In this document: positions 51,221 through 64,000 of the stretch, one piece after another
Layout of the letters: every line of letters begins with the position of its first letter
Position numbering within the stretch: the first letter of the stretch is position 1
Position numbers and translations under genes: made by a program
From: Tyto alba
Taxonomy: Eukaryota; Chordata; Aves; Strigiformes; Tytonidae
Length of the DNA stretch: 64,000 nucleotides
Assembly: GCF_018691265.1 (NCBI RefSeq)
Contig: NW_024881301.1
Span: 9,003,752-9,067,751 of the forward strand
Direction: 5' to 3'
The notes under the pieces: generated by a model
What the model saw: only the letters and a program-made list of their open reading frames with translations
Database searches by the model: none
Told to the model about the DNA's origin: nothing

Positions 51221-53929
51221 TTCTAGCTCCTGTTCTTCATGTTTTCCAATCTAAGTTTTGTTTGTTGCTTTTTGTTTGTTTGTTTGGGTTTTTTTCTGAT
51301 GTATACAATAGACTTACTCATTAGTAGCTGCACATCTACTAAGTGGGATGCCTTCAAAACAAATAACAATCTCATGGCACTGCATAACAAACTACTTATT
51401 CCAGCTAGGCACTGAAACAACAATACTTCCTTTTTCTCCACAAATGTATATAAACCAATAGCAATGTTGTTGCAGCTGTAATGGCCTAATGATCTCAGAG
51501 AAGCAAGGAAAACACCCTCCTCCCCGCCCCCAAATATACTCACTACTTACTGTCGGGAAAATACAAGTTCACCAGGCATACTGTCCAAGCATCATGCCTG
51601 TAAGAATTTTTCTCTCCTTTAAACTGAGCATTTTGTTACTAGCATCCTTTCTACACATCTAGTATAATTCCCATATTTTGTCAGGCTCTTGACAGACGTA
51701 GCTCTTTTTCTCCAATTTCCTGGTCTCCCTGAAACAGACATCAGGAATTTCAGGGAGCATCTTCTCCACATGTTTTTTCCTTAACTTTTTTCACCTTCTC
51801 TCTTCCCTTGTGAAGTGCTAGAAGACATATCAGACTCCAAACTATGCTAAGAAAAGGCCCACGCTTACACTTACTGTGGAGGAAAGAATGCACAGCATTA
51901 AAACCCTTAGCATTTAAGCAATGGTGTACCTAGAAGGTAAGCATCCTTTCAACCTCCACTAAAACTAAAAATGCATCAAAAAAATTTAGCCAGCAAAGAA
52001 TTGATGAAGTTTTCCTAAATTCGGTCTAGTTTTAAACATTTCCAGGTAGTGGATAATCCAGTAGCTGGTTTGGCTAAATAGCAGCTCAGGTCTGTAAGTC
52101 TTACAGTAATGGCAGGCTACAGTTGTGGTTTTACACTGTATTATACATCCAACTAAGTGTTTCAAACACACACTGTGGCATTAAACCAAACTGGAAGAGC
52201 AGATTACAACATGAACCCTGTATTCTTTCACCAATTTAGTAATGTACTGCCAAAAAGAGAGTCCATTTTAAAAGCCGTGTTTTACATTTGGCTAGGACAC
52301 ATCCACCGTAGTTCCAACAGCCCAAGGACGATCGTCTGACAACAGTTTCTGGGGTACTAATGTTTTCTGCAGCCAAGCGCTTGACTAAAATATTTTAAAC
52401 AAATTTGGACATACTCCCAATAAGATTATAACAATTTCCAGGCAGCTGAAGCCCTGGGCCAATGTTAGTTGACAGCATCCATTTAAAAACTCTTTCACAC
52501 TTGTGCAAAGTTAAATCAACTTGGCACCCTCTCTGGTAGGCAATTGTCTCCTTAAAGTATGAGCACTATTCATCCAAGTGAATTGCTGCATTAAGGGGAC
52601 AGTTGGCTGGCATGGGGAGGACAGGACTGATTGACAATGTGCCTTAGTCACAAAGAAGTTGGAGCAAGAGTTTCTAAAAGCCAAAAAGCAGTTAAAACCA
52701 TGAATAGCTGAAGACAACAAAAGTACAGGATGTTTCCGGGAAGATGCTTGTGGTTCAATAAGCTTCCTAACTATGACTAATCTTAAAACAGTTCTTGAGG
52801 TGCTAAATTTACAAAACAAGACACAAGTGTTTCAGAGAATTCCAGTTTACTGCTTAACCCCTTAGCATCAGCTAAATATTGCAGCAGCAGTTATTTATAG
52901 ATGGTTATTTTGCAGAGCTACACATGCTAAACAGCTAAAAGCTCTGTGGCTCTGCATTCTTCTCAGGGAAGGGATTATTAAAATTTCACATATGAAATAA
53001 AAAGAAACATGGAGCAGCTTTTAAGGACTCATTCTCAAATTATTCTAAGGAGATTATGATGTCCCAGCCCCTCTTTCCTTCATGAAACTTCAAAGAGAAA
53101 GTACAAGAAAGTCATACAGTGTTTGGGTCAAAATAATCACACACACTTTTGAATTAATTCATGATCCCAACAGCTACCAGAAGCACTGAAAGAAAAACTT
53201 GATACGCAAGAGTGACAAACTATACATTTTATAGTAGTATAGCAGAGTATTACATAAGTAATCACTATATTTGAGTCCATTTTTCAAATATTATTTCTTC
53301 ATTGTTTGTGTACACAACACAGATTCTGTTGTGTAAAGCATAAAAAAAGATGCCAAAGGTGCTACTGTCTGCTGTGGAAGTCAGTGGGTTACTCCAGCTA
53401 CCACTGGCAAACACATGGGATAACATTCAGTCCAACTTTTGGTGTAAATGAATTACCCTCTTCCCATCTCATCAAGACCACAGAAAATCACTCAGGATGC
53501 CAGCCTGATGCTGAAAGTACAAAGCCCCCCAAACCCGACAAATTTGTCACATAAAGCCTATTAAATTAAACGGCAAATGGATCCCTTTCAGCTACTTAAG
53601 GCTAAATTTCTTAAACATTTGCTAACAGTTTATAATGTGTTTGAGTTTTCTTGTGATAATTCTTATGCCACATAGACAAAAGAGTTCATAAACAGATTCT
53701 ACCTTCTGTAAAATATTTGTAGTCAAAAATAAGTGACATCTTATTCACTGTTCAATGCAGTGAATTAATACAACTGTACTATCTAACTGATAAGAAAAAG
53801 TCTTTGATTCAACTGCTAAATTAACCTAGGTGTTTGAACTAACAGATCCAATTTCATTGCCTATAAAGGCAGGCAACACTTCTTTGTCTTCATTTTATAC
53901 TCTAATGAAGTCTACTTCAATAGAGTTGC

Positions 53930-54040
53930 CTCTACTTATCCCAGAGGACAATTTGGTCCTTTTGTGTAAAGCTAATCCAGCTCTCCCTGAAGTCAAGGGG
54001 AATTCTGCACGTGACTTCAGTGTGAGAAAGTACCAGGTCC
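53930..54040. mobile_element. Ancient amniote repeat tail (L3/CR1-like)
   Basis: The phrase CCCTGAAGTCAAGGGGAATT, then GTGACTTCAGTGTGAG, follows the 'ttgaagtcaatggaattttgcc ... gacttcagtgggagcaggatc' pattern of very old amniote LINE 3' tails. Short and diverged. Confidence 0.4.
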
Positions 54041-56291
54041 TAGAACAGCAACGTCAAAAGATCTGTGAATAAAAATGGGTTTAGATTTTCCACTTCCTAA
54101 TTAGCTTAAAAAAACAAAAACAAAACAAAAAAAAAACAAAACTCCAATTGATTTGATGAAACAATCATTAAAAAAGGAAAAAAGTCTAATTTGCATTTCA
54201 GTTTAAAGTATGTGAAAAGTTGTTTTCCTTAAAAATATAATATAATTCCATTCAAACATCTTGACTATAAAACTACTATCAAATGCATCTGCCTTGTCTT
54301 TTCAGTTTCAGAGGAACTAAGGGGGAAAAGTTAATAATCCCTCAAGTCTATGAAATACTTTAAAAGAAGCAACAGTTTAATGTCATGGTTTCCAAGCTGT
54401 AAGAATCATGCAGTAATAACACTTAGAAATTTTTCAACACTCTATCAGTGCTGTTAGGGTTTCCTTAAGAATGTCTCACACTATGATCAGTCCACCGGCT
54501 CAAAAGTTTTGGCACATTTCTGATGCCTGAATACAATTTGATTCCATCACCTAAATTACCTGGCTACCTGGCTATAACATACTATATATAATGCAGTAAA
54601 CAACGTTTACTTCTAAGTATTTGTATAATAACAAAAATAAAATACAGCAGACCTGTATCACCACATTAAGTCATATGCTGACTGACCACATGCCATGTTA
54701 TAATGGAAAGTTGCCCTTCTGATGGCATTTTTTTAATATTTAAAGTGGAGAAATAAATATTTTTAAAAATTGTAACATCAATTTACATTAAGATCCACAT
54801 TTACTGTTTACCATAACCTATATTAAATTTAAACATGATTCAAACTGTTTTGTTAGCCATCAAAATTTTAAACAAATTCAAATCACCAAACTGGCAGAGC
54901 TCATTCATAACCACCTGGCATCAGAATTTCAACACCTAAATACCTAAAGTAGCATAAGCTGTTGCAAGTGCAGAGGACACCTCACACTCCCAGTTAATAT
55001 CATTTAGATATCTGTTCACTAGAATCAGAAACATTTGCCGAAGATAAGGTTAAAAGACAGAGGAGAGACTTTTCTTCCTATTTTCAAAGCAAACAAAAAA
55101 CTTGCAAGTATGACATCTATTCATTCTAACATCTTAGAGGTTTTGGTGAGCAAAATTAATTAACAAGTTAAAGCCAATATTCCATTTTGTAGATAAATCC
55201 ATCAGATTTAAAGCAAAATGTGTTTTGCATTTAAAATTATTGACTTCTATGTCCTTATCTAAAAGGCAACATAATTTGTACCTTAAAATATAACGCTGGT
55301 TATTTATACAAATTTCAATCAGAATTTCCATTCAAATGCCACTGAACACAAATTAGGAAGAAAAAAACGTCTTTTATATAAATTGGGCTTTCATTGCTTA
55401 AATAATTAGATATCTATCTTAAAAGAATTATTAAGGTACTTTATTATTACATTAAATACACATGCAGAAGACCCATGCCCCTGGTAAAAAGCTAACAAGA
55501 TTAGCGTAAAACTAATATATAGTTAGAGTCAAAGTATTTTACTGACCAGTAAGACTCAACCTCTTTCTTTGGGAAAAGAACAAAGAAGAACAAGTGTAAA
55601 ACCAAGTTAAAATATTCATTTAAAATAACCATATAAAATCAAGGTGTCATGCTTGTTATCGTACGTCACTTTGTATAACTTGGCTACAGTTTCACCATGT
55701 ACGCACCAAATTCAAATAGTATTCTGAAGGTATGTCAGATGTAAGCTAAAGGGGGGGGAGGACAGTACATAATCAAAGAGCCCTAGATTTAATAACTAAT
55801 GCAAATTAATTCCAGAATATTTAAATACACCTACTTTGTATGAACAAGTCAAAGGTTTCCAGGGAAATAATTTTTCATCTATTAACTATCACTTGTCTCA
55901 TTTTACGTACATCATGATAGCCTGAATTAATCAGTTCTACAGGTTTCTACAGCGTACAAGCTAAGAAATATTTCCTAAAATGAAAGAGAAGATTGATAAC
56001 TTTAGCAAATTACATAATATATGTAATTATTCAGCAAGCTATTTTGAAAGCTTATCGCTTTAAATAAACTCAACCACTGTGAAAACACATTTAAATTGTG
56101 TTTTAAGTGTATAACTGTACTTAAAATACAGTACAGAGCTGTACTTGAAAGTAAAAAAAAAAAAAATATCCACATTACTATTGCATCTTAGCCACAAAAG
56201 CTGTACGCAAGTCAGCATTTAACTTTTGTGTCTTCCAAAGTTGAGATTTTTGCACTTGCATTTTGCTCACTCATTTGAAAACCACGGAACT

Positions 56292-56315
56292 AAAAAAAAA
56301 AAAAAAAAAAAAAAA
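56292..56315 (+). repeat. A24 run with A/C-rich tail
   Basis: Twenty-four A bases are followed by about 60 bases of A/C-rich low-complexity sequence. Open frames over it are compositional. Confidence 0.85.
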
Positions 56316-58371
56316 GAAAAAAAAACAAAACAAAAACCACAAAAAACAAAACCACCTAAACAACCCCCCAAAACACATAAGCTTTTACCTTTTGTACTCC
56401 CTACAGAATTGTAATACAATACTTACTTTTCAGTCCTGAAAAAGTGTGGCCGCTGGGAAAGGGAATTTTACTCAGAATTTCTCCTGCTGACTAGTAGTAA
56501 CAGTTCAGGAATTATCCTGGTTTTCCCTTCTCTTTCCTTCATGGGTAATTGTTTTCAAAAGGAGCAGTATTTTGCTCTATGCTGTAAGTGTTCCTGAATA
56601 GAGTATTTAACTTTACTATGAAAACAATTAAACATGGATGTCCACAGTGAGAATAGTATGCTCTTTTTCTCTCTCCAATGTGTGTTTTTCAGTTAAGTAT
56701 GGATGAGCTGATCTGGCCAATACTATTATAACCCTTAATAATCCTTTAAACAAATATTTAACATTGGTATCAGTTAAACAAACTCCTCCCTCTCTTTGCT
56801 TTCAGGACTTTGTCATTCTATTAATACGTCTTCTACCTAGAATGTATGGTGGTGATGAACCCAAAAAAAACAAAAACAAAGGACATAACTTTGGCAAAAA
56901 TCCCAAATATCACACGCCTCAGAAACCAGAGAGCACACTTATATTTTAAGATATTACTGCTGGAAGGAAACCTGAATACTTTTTATTTAAAACAGGCTGT
57001 TGCTGAAAGAACCCATTCTGAAATTTTCCCTTTAACTAAACTTCCAAAGACTTACTGGAGACATTAAGAATTTCTCTTGAACTGAGGAGAAAAAAAAAAA
57101 AAAAAAAAGAAAAAAAAAGAGAGATATTTGCCTAGATGGACTTCTGGTCTGATTCATGAAAACTGTTCTTTCATTACGCTTTATTTAATGAACACGTGCA
57201 TCAAAGAGGAGAAGCACTGTTAAGATTTAGGATAAAAAACAAACAAGAAAACCTCAAGTCTTCTATCTCCATGCAGTACGGGACAGCCTTCTTACAAGAA
57301 TGATACACAACTCACCTGGGCTAGTCATCACACAGAGAATGGTCTTTGCCCTATGGATCTTATCTAGGCCTTGCATAAATTTCCATTTAGAAAAAGAAAA
57401 GAAAAAAGTTCAATATTTTCAGTTTCACTGGTCACTGAAGTATTGCAATATGTTCTTCAAGAGAAATTACCTACAAGTGCATAAGATACACTGTTAAACA
57501 CCTCTGCAGCTTCATCATAGCACCAATAATAAGTTCACATCTCTAAGGGAATGTGGAGTATTTCAACTAAACTAATGGAGCTAGTCACAAATACTAAATA
57601 CTATGTATCAACAAAACCACCAGTAGTAGTAAAATATTCTGCTGATACATTCTGTTTTCAGCTCAAGAAGTTATGAGACAGGGGGACACAAAACACTTAC
57701 TTTTATCACCATAAGATTTCATCCCACTTCAACTCACCCTTGCTTGGTCCTCGTGAATATAAATGCCATGGCTTTACAGATTTTTAAAATGTGAAGTTAG
57801 CTATTAGGTTTGGTGCAAATTTTTGCTTTTTAAGACGTCTGGAGACCACTGTTTTATATAAATATCAGACCTACATGTCACACTTAACTCAGTCTCCCAC
57901 AGACTAACCTTGTTAAACTGCTAACTGAAACACTACAGATTTTGCCTGTTAATATGCTTCTGAAGACCTCGGTTTGGAAATTGGTAAAGTAAGGTTTTAA
58001 TCTCAAACTTCAGACATTTGGAAAAACAGCATCAGAATCAAGGCAAATAAAGGCGATACAGAACTGAAAAAATAACTTGGAAGATGTACTGCTAAACTTA
58101 CTGACTTGCTTTAAACACTTTACAACAAAATACAGAACTTCCGTAATTATGTTCCAATTTCCTTCCTCTACGATAGCTCTTTGTTTTCTTTCTCCCAGTT
58201 TCGCAAATGAATACTAGTTTCTGATGAGTGTCTATTTTGAAAATGAGAATATTTTCTAGACATTAATTCTATATCCATTTTTCAGTGAGCATGCTTTGAC
58301 CAAAGCCTTAACAGCATTGCTCATCTTTGAGGCATGTGTTCATTCAGTTAAGCCTACTGAAAGGCCAGATG

Positions 58372-58520
58372 TTATGAATCAGACCAGAAGTCCATCTAGC
58401 CCAAATACCTCTGAACCAGACTAGAGGCTCACCACTGGTCCCCACCTTCTGAGATGCTGGGCAATGGAGCCTAAGAACCAGGAAAGCCTGTGGCAGTGAT
58501 ATTCTTGGCATAGTCTTTTA
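58372..58520. mobile_element. Old CR1-lineage repeat fragment
   Basis: GAATCAGACCAGAAGTCCAT followed by CTAGCCCAAATACCTCTG resembles 'gggtcagaccaaaggtccatctagcccagtatcctgtctc', the 3' end of the same lineage as the 46.65 kb element. Confidence 0.55.
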
Positions 58521-59394
58521 GCTTCTAGACTTTGGGATACTGTTGCTGGCAAAATACAGTATTTATGTTGAACAAGTTAAGCTGGTAAAAAACAACCAGA
58601 AAGAGGAAGAGTGTGGAAAGGAAGAGCAAGGTGTACAGAAGGACTTTGAAGAGGGTTTTTTGATTCTTCTGTGGTTACAAGTGTCAATCACAATTTTACT
58701 TCCCAATAAAATGTTCTTGAAAAGCAAGAAGATACACGTAAGAACTCAGACCTGTTTTTCCTTTATCACATTTTAAGAATATTAATTTTGTTATCTAACC
58801 ATACTTAACTTATTAAAACTGGATTGTTCAGTATTAATTTGTTTTAAGTTGTCTTTTCCTGGCTGACTGCCAAAGCGGTTACAATGCTATACAATTGCAA
58901 TACACAAGAGATTCATAGTATCCTCTAATTACTCTTTAGATACCTCACACAAGCACTGCTTTTTTTTTTTTTTTCTTTTTTAGAATCGGGAAGGCATTAA
59001 GTTTGATTGAAAATTTCAAAACCTTTAGCCCAGATACTCTATTTTGCTTCCTGAAGCTGAACTTTACACTCACCATCAAAAAGTTTGCCTGAGTTACGGG
59101 CAAACATTTGGAACAGGACTGAACACAAACATCACCCTCCACTCAGACTGTTCTTTTGCTACGAGGCCATCAGTCCTGGTAAGAATACCCTAGACCTTAC
59201 TGCATTTATGCTCTGTCATTCACACCATGAATAAAACACTATTACTGTCTCAGTTTTGCAAGACTAGAAGGTGCTTTGGGCATGTGCAAACAAAGGAAAT
59301 TAACCCCACTGAACCAAAGTCTTCCAATATGAAGACTGGCTTTAAATGTCTGATTAATGTCACAAAATGGCCCTGAAAGTTTCCGCAAAACAAA

Positions 59395-59520
59395 GTTAAA
59401 GGCTTTGATCTACAAAGATTTACTTCCGTGAGTGTGTTTACTCAACTTCACTGTCAATAGAAGTAAATGAAGTTATTCACTTTTGTAAGCCTGATCTAGT
59501 TGATCCTAAAATCTGAACTG
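59395..59520. mobile_element. Ancient amniote repeat tail (L3/CR1-like)
   Basis: TTTACTTCCGTGAGTGTG, then TCACTGTCAATAGAAGTAAA and a near-inverted GTTATTCACTTTTGTAAGC, recall the old LINE tail with 'actcacatgagtagtcccattgacttcaatgg'. Identification is tentative. Confidence 0.4.
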
Positions 59521-59999
59521 AAGGTGTTACTTGAGACTTCTGAAGAATCACTTCTTTTTCCCAGACTTCTCTAGACTCCTGGTGTGAAGAAAGCCACGGA
59601 AACACGTATCTAAAGCCACAAAGTTTTTCATCCCCCTGAAGAGGCAATCCGAAAGACAAATTGTTTGAAGTTCAGTAGCACCATCAAAATTCAAAATTTA
59701 TGTAAACATTTAAGATACAGATGTAGTCAATATACATACTTATTAGAGTCTCATATAACACTATTATATTAGCATTCACCTTCCAAAAATACAAAGATAA
59801 AATGCAGCCAGGTTAGCAAAAGAAGTTATCTAATTTCCTATCCAACATCTTAGAATACTCAAGAAGTTGAAATACATATGATGCCAGTCTGAGGTTCTAG
59901 TGGTCATTACTTACTTGGCACTCTCCAACCATACCCTGTAACATTACCTAACACTACAGTCAAGAAAAATGGAAACACTGCCCCAGTCTCAGCCACAAC

Positions 60000-60195
60000 A
60001 GTCAACACAGCCTTGGATCTGCTCCACTGATGATCCCTACGGCAGTATCCCACTGGGCTGTGGGGCTCAGATACAAGCCAGGGTTAGCAGTCCTCGCAGG
60101 AGACCCTTAGCTCAAGGGCTTATTTCAGCTGAGCATGAATTTGATCCACTGACTTTTGGAAAATGTCATGAAACCCAGTGCTCTAGGTACGTGCC
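60000..60195. mobile_element. Possible old SINE/LINE tail
   Basis: GAGCATGAATTTGATCCACT followed by GACTTTTGG resembles the 'gaatttggcccattgacttcaatgg' block of ancient amniote repeats. The preceding GC-richer 100 bases are unassigned. Confidence 0.3.
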
Positions 60196-63093
60196 TACCC
60201 AAAGTGACAATAGAAAGAGTGTTTCCCATCCTATTTCCAGTTATTCTTTATGTTTTTAAATAATATATGTTCAAATGTAAAGGGAACAAAACTTATGCAT
60301 AAGTAATAATGTTTACTTACTTCATTTCTAGCATTAACGTTACTATCACCTTGATCTCCGATCCTGCAATCAGCCATGCATGTTAACTTTACCTAAGGGT
60401 GCAGTCCCACTCAATTCAGTAACTTGCTTCAGTGCCAGTTACTGCTTTGATGAATTGGCATCATTAAGGATAAACCCCCATAGGTGGAAAAGGCAGTAAG
60501 AATGACCCCTTAAAACCTAAAATTAAACTTGTCCTACAGTTAGTTGACAGCATCTTTTCAATATGACTTCTTCCCTACTAAATTCAGCATACACATGGGA
60601 ATTTGTCCAGGTTTGCCTTCAAATCCTGGCAATCGATAATGCAATCTGGAACCCTACAGCTCTAAGTCATTGGTTTCAATGCAGCCAGGGACTGTAGTGA
60701 TTGAAAGAAGTTACCATATGGCAACTGTAAAGCAGTTTGTATTAAAAAAAAAAAAAAAAATTAGTGGCTGCCACATCATAAAATCCATCACTGTAAAACA
60801 GCATCCTACTGGCATTCTCAAGGAGAACAAAAATGAAATAAATACTGAGAATTAACTATCTACTTATATTTCGAGGTGGCTCCTCCAGGACAAAAACTAA
60901 ACCATTCTGTTACAGTAGTTTGGGAAAGTACGTTTCTCTCTCACTAATCAATCTGTTCCATCAACTAGCAGAGGACTTCAAGTACTAGAAGCCCAAAACT
61001 TTCACGAGGGCTTCGCAGAAACCACAGACTGTGTAAGTATGCACAGAAGGTGTCCTATCTGAAAAAGGCTGCTGGATATGACACAGCAGAATAAGGACAC
61101 ATTCGTAAAGTAGTCTTTGTGTTAATGCTGACACCAATTTTTAGATTAACATCAAGATAGCTTACTCAAACTGTGATCAAAGTATGAGGCAAAACAGTTG
61201 GATCCAAGTAGGGAATACAGATGAAAGAACGTATTTCTTTTAACTAACGGTTTGAACAGAAGGCATTATCTATTGAAAATACATAGCTTTTGTCCGCAGA
61301 CAGCACGTACAGGAAAGTAAAACCATACAGCTACATTGTTAATAAAGTAAACTTTGACCACATAAACTGGCATGTGCCACCCCGCAGACTTTCACATCAC
61401 TGTCACATGACAGCCATCATTTATCAGAGCGAAGAGAATGCCGACTTCATTCTTCGGGAGCTGCAGGAAGTATGCAAAGCTCAAAATAAGGAATATTCCT
61501 CTAGTGCAGAAGTGTAGTTCTCTACTCTGCTACATAAGTACAGATAAAAAAAGCCTAAATTGTAAACTGCAGTTTTTCAATAATGCTGTTACACAGTACA
61601 CAGAACACCAAAGATTTATTATTTTTCTAGTGATTTCAAATAATGTAGTAATTTAAATACTTTCAATTTTGTTAGTTTCGTAGCCAAAGAACTGTTGTTA
61701 TGCAATAAATATTCCCCTGAAAATCTCTCTTTATGATATGAAATACAGATTAAAGCTATTTTGCGCTCACTACTCTCATTCCGAATGAGGTTCTTCAGAT
61801 TTCAAAGAGCGGTTCTGGGATCCAGGTATTAAAAAGTTATTGAAAACTGGACCAGTAGCTCTGTAAGCAGCAAAACCAGGGAGGTCTCATTTCCTGCATC
61901 AATTTCCAGCTTGAGATAAGTATTGACATGAACTCTCTGGTGTGCAGGTTAAGAGCTCTCTTATACCTGGCTTCCTTACTTTCACAGATTTTGTAGAAAT
62001 TGCTCACCTGGGAGACCTCTGCTGCCAAATTTGTTTGAAACTGGCTAACAGCCAGAAGAGTTCTTCGAGGGACTGATGGTACACGCATACTGCAGTTGTA
62101 TTTGAGCTGCGTCTCCTGAGGAAATAAAGCTAACAAAACGCATGGAATATTTACTGGCAATTGCTGCTACCAACTACTGTCATCCCTTCACATGCCTGGT
62201 ATTGCTGGATCTTTTTCTCTGAAATTCAGCACTGTGCCAGTGTTGCTCTCTTTCTGTTCACCTCATGGATGCCACCTCATCCCGAAACTAACCCTGACAC
62301 CCTGCCTGCGCAAAACACACCCTTAGTCTCAGCTCTATGCCCATGTTCAGCAGGAACCTCCTGTAGCTAAAGTTACAGATACGCATCAGAAACACAGGTG
62401 GAAGTGCAAGGTTTTGTTGTTTGGAAAAGAACAGTTCTTACATCCATAAGGCCCGCAGAAACATCATTATGGCAAAAACATACTGCTTACTGACAGATAC
62501 TACGAGTGTAACTGACAAGGCAATTTTATTAGAAATCCCTCTTCATGGGCTGGCTTTCCAAAAATAAAAGACTGAGGTAAACTTTTGTATCTTGCTTCCC
62601 TGATTAATGGTCAATTTTGCTTGCAAAATTTGCTTGAAATTTCATCTAGCTGTCTACGAATTATTAAGAGACAGTACACCTTCCTTGGCAACACGCTCCA
62701 CGTTTTAAACTGGTTTTGGAGCAGTATGCCAGTTTAAGTAAATCCAAACATCTATTTCTTAATTAACAGCCAGCCTCTGCTTAGGGTTATATCCAGCAGG
62801 TATATCTGACTACACCTTCTTAACAACATGAGTTTTGGAAATACTTTAATCGTAGTTTTCCCAGTGCAAAGCAGCCAATACCTACATACATACCAGACAC
62901 CTGGAAAGGGCCATTCGGAAATGAATGCAATAAACCCGTGTATGTGTAATGTTGTATAGTGGAGAAGACGACACGCCAGCCCCTGGTGTGAGGGGTGCCC
63001 GCACAACTTTGCACAGCGCAAGCTTGTGGGTCCACACAGTGCAGAAAGTTACGTGCAGCCTCCGCAGAAACGGGAGCCTCCGCGCGTCCGATC

Positions 63094-63113
63094 TTTTTTT
63101 TTTTTTTTTTTTT
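63094..63113 (+). repeat. T20 run
   Basis: A homopolymer of 20 T, about 100 bases before a matching A20 run (63,217-63,236). The two can pair as an inverted repeat just inside the CpG island flank. Confidence 0.85.
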
Positions 63114-63216
63114 GAACCGTAAGGAAGGCGAGGAGGCTTGATGAAGTCTGACGATCAAACATTTGAATTAATGACTCAGAAATTTAAACGCAGGGATACA
63201 AACCAGAAGAGTGAGC

Positions 63217-63236
63217 AAAAAAAAAAAAAAAAAAAA
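63217..63236 (+). repeat. A20 run
   Basis: A homopolymer of 20 A, the inverted partner of the T20 run at 63,094-63,113. Confidence 0.85.
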
Positions 63237-63819
63237 TCGAAAAATTCATATAAAATAATTCGACGCAGGCCAGGCTACAGGCGCCTCGCAAAGCGATTTC
63301 CTGAATTTCAAACCGCCTGCACCCTCCGTCCCCGGCCGGCCGTGCCGGCACCCGGGAGCTGCGGCGGGACCGGCTCACGCCGAGCGCCCACCCGGGCGGG
63401 GAACGAGAAAAACCGCCCCACGACCGCGGCAGCCGGGCGGGCCGGGGCCGCCGCGGCAACCCGGCGGCGGGGGCCTCCCCTCACAAACTTACTTCCCCTC
63501 CGCCCGCCCGCCCGTCCCCCGCAGCCAGCCCAGCTCAGCCCAGCCCCGGGCGGCGCAGCGCGGCTCCCGCCCGCCCGACCCCTCGGCCCCGCGGGCGGGG
63601 GGCTCGGGCCCGGAAGAAAGTTGCTGAGAAACTTTCTGCGGAGAAAGAGGCCGCGGGTGAGGGGCGGACACCCCCTCCCCTCCGCCCCCTCCCGCGGGGC
63701 CGCCCGGCGGGGAGAGGCCGGGGGCGGGCGGCCGGGGCCTAGCGCCTCGGCGGGCGCCGCCGCCATCGCGGCCGCCTCTCCCGCGGGGCGGGGGAGCGGG
63801 GACGCGGCCGGGTCCTCAC

Positions 63820-64000
63820 CTGCCTCTCCTCGGCGTGGCGGGTGGGAGAAGGACGGGGGGGAGGGAAGGAAGCGGGGCCCCCCCCGCTCCTCCCGGAGCC
63901 GCGGCGACCCGGGGAGGGAAGGGGGGGAGGAGGGGAAGGGAGGAGGGACGAGGAGCAGGAGGAGGGAGCCGGGCGCTCCGGTGCGTGCGGGAAGCCGGAG
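63820..64000 (-). other. YES1: YES1 non-coding exon 1 (predicted, 5' end open)
   Basis: On the minus strand GAGAGGCAG is followed by GTGAGG, a good donor (exon end 63,820). The visible 181 bases contain no ATG, so translation would start at the exon 2 ATG. A competing donor, GGGGAA then GTAAGTTTG (exon end 63,493), would make a longer exon with upstream ATGs. Which is used cannot be decided from sequence alone. Confidence 0.55.
63839..63975 (+). repeat. Purine-rich (G-rich) tract near the YES1 start
   Basis: The plus strand (template for YES1) is strongly purine-biased, with many GGG and GGAGG blocks, for example 63,913-63,948. It can form G-quadruplex or triplex structures in principle. Confidence 0.6.

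Larger units (their letters stand above)
30517..63819 (-). other. YES1: YES1 intron 1
   Basis: A 33 kb intron between the non-coding first exon and the ATG exon. Four CR1 elements (41.0, 46.7, 48.7, 49.9 kb), older repeat tails (37.6, 53.9, 58.4, 59.4, 60.0 kb) and long A runs are found here. The stretches 30.5-37.5, 42-46.5, 51.3-53.9 and 54.1-58.3 kb are AT-rich with no gene recognised on either strand. Confidence 0.75.
63270..64000. promoter_or_regulatory. YES1: CpG island at the YES1 5' end
   Basis: The base composition changes abruptly from AT-rich intron to GC-rich sequence with dense CpG, continuing to the window edge. GC boxes of the GGGCGGG type appear near 63,593, 63,724 and 63,786. 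There is no TATA box, as is usual for a housekeeping-type kinase promoter. The transcription start should lie at or beyond the right edge or within about 63.85-64.0 kb. Confidence 0.85.

Noticed and set aside
61290..61517. Plus-strand open frame of 75 residues ending in a charged, plausible-looking C-terminus
   Set aside because: No family recognised, no splice or promoter context, and length within chance expectation for this much sequence.
63308..63766. Open frame of 152 residues, rich in Ala, Pro, Arg and Gly, in the CpG island
   Set aside because: GC-rich sequence gives long open frames by composition. It lacks a domain and would at best be an upstream frame in an alternative exon 1.

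Overview
The window is bird nuclear DNA. It carries the whole coding region of YES1 (c-Yes, a Src-family tyrosine kinase) on the minus strand. Chicken-repeat-type (CR1) retrotransposon pieces and a characteristic avian retroviral LTR support the avian assignment. No bacterial features are present: no operons, no dense coding and no CRISPR array.

Layout, left to right. Bases 1-893 are the 5' part of an endogenous-retrovirus LTR on the minus strand, cut by the window edge. Bases about 1.85-6.93 kb hold colinear, decayed exons that match ENOSF1 (enolase superfamily member 1, the expected neighbour of YES1 in amniotes). They contain in-frame stops, a frameshift and lost metal ligands, so this looks like a pseudogene with its introns still in place. 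Bases 6.9-12.6 kb are intergenic, with two old MIR SINE relics and two small GC-rich blocks. The YES1 poly(A) signal lies at 12,660-12,665, followed upstream by a 3.3 kb AT-rich 3' UTR. The stop codon is at 15,977-15,979 and the start codon at 30,506-30,508.

YES1 has eleven coding exons. Every junction is GT/AG, and the lengths from exon 3 on (100, 99, 104, 150, 156, 180, 77, 154, 132 nt) are those of the SRC-family gene plan. Together with 265 nt in exon 2 and 209 nt in exon 12 they encode 541 residues plus a stop: SH4/unique region, SH3, SH2, kinase domain and regulatory tail. All residues needed for activity are present. Intron 1 is about 33 kb and leads to a non-coding first exon in a CpG island at 63.3-64.0 kb, where the promoter must lie at or beyond the right edge.

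Apart from these genes, the window holds CR1 copies (22.3, 41.0, 46.7, 48.7 and 49.9 kb), older repeat tails and simple repeats. I found no sign of a new multi-gene system. The most interesting signals are the eroded ENOSF1 locus and an exon-like segment in YES1 intron 3 that would act as a frameshifting (poison) exon if used. All comparisons with ENOSF1, YES1, CR1 and MIR are from memory of the families, not from a search.
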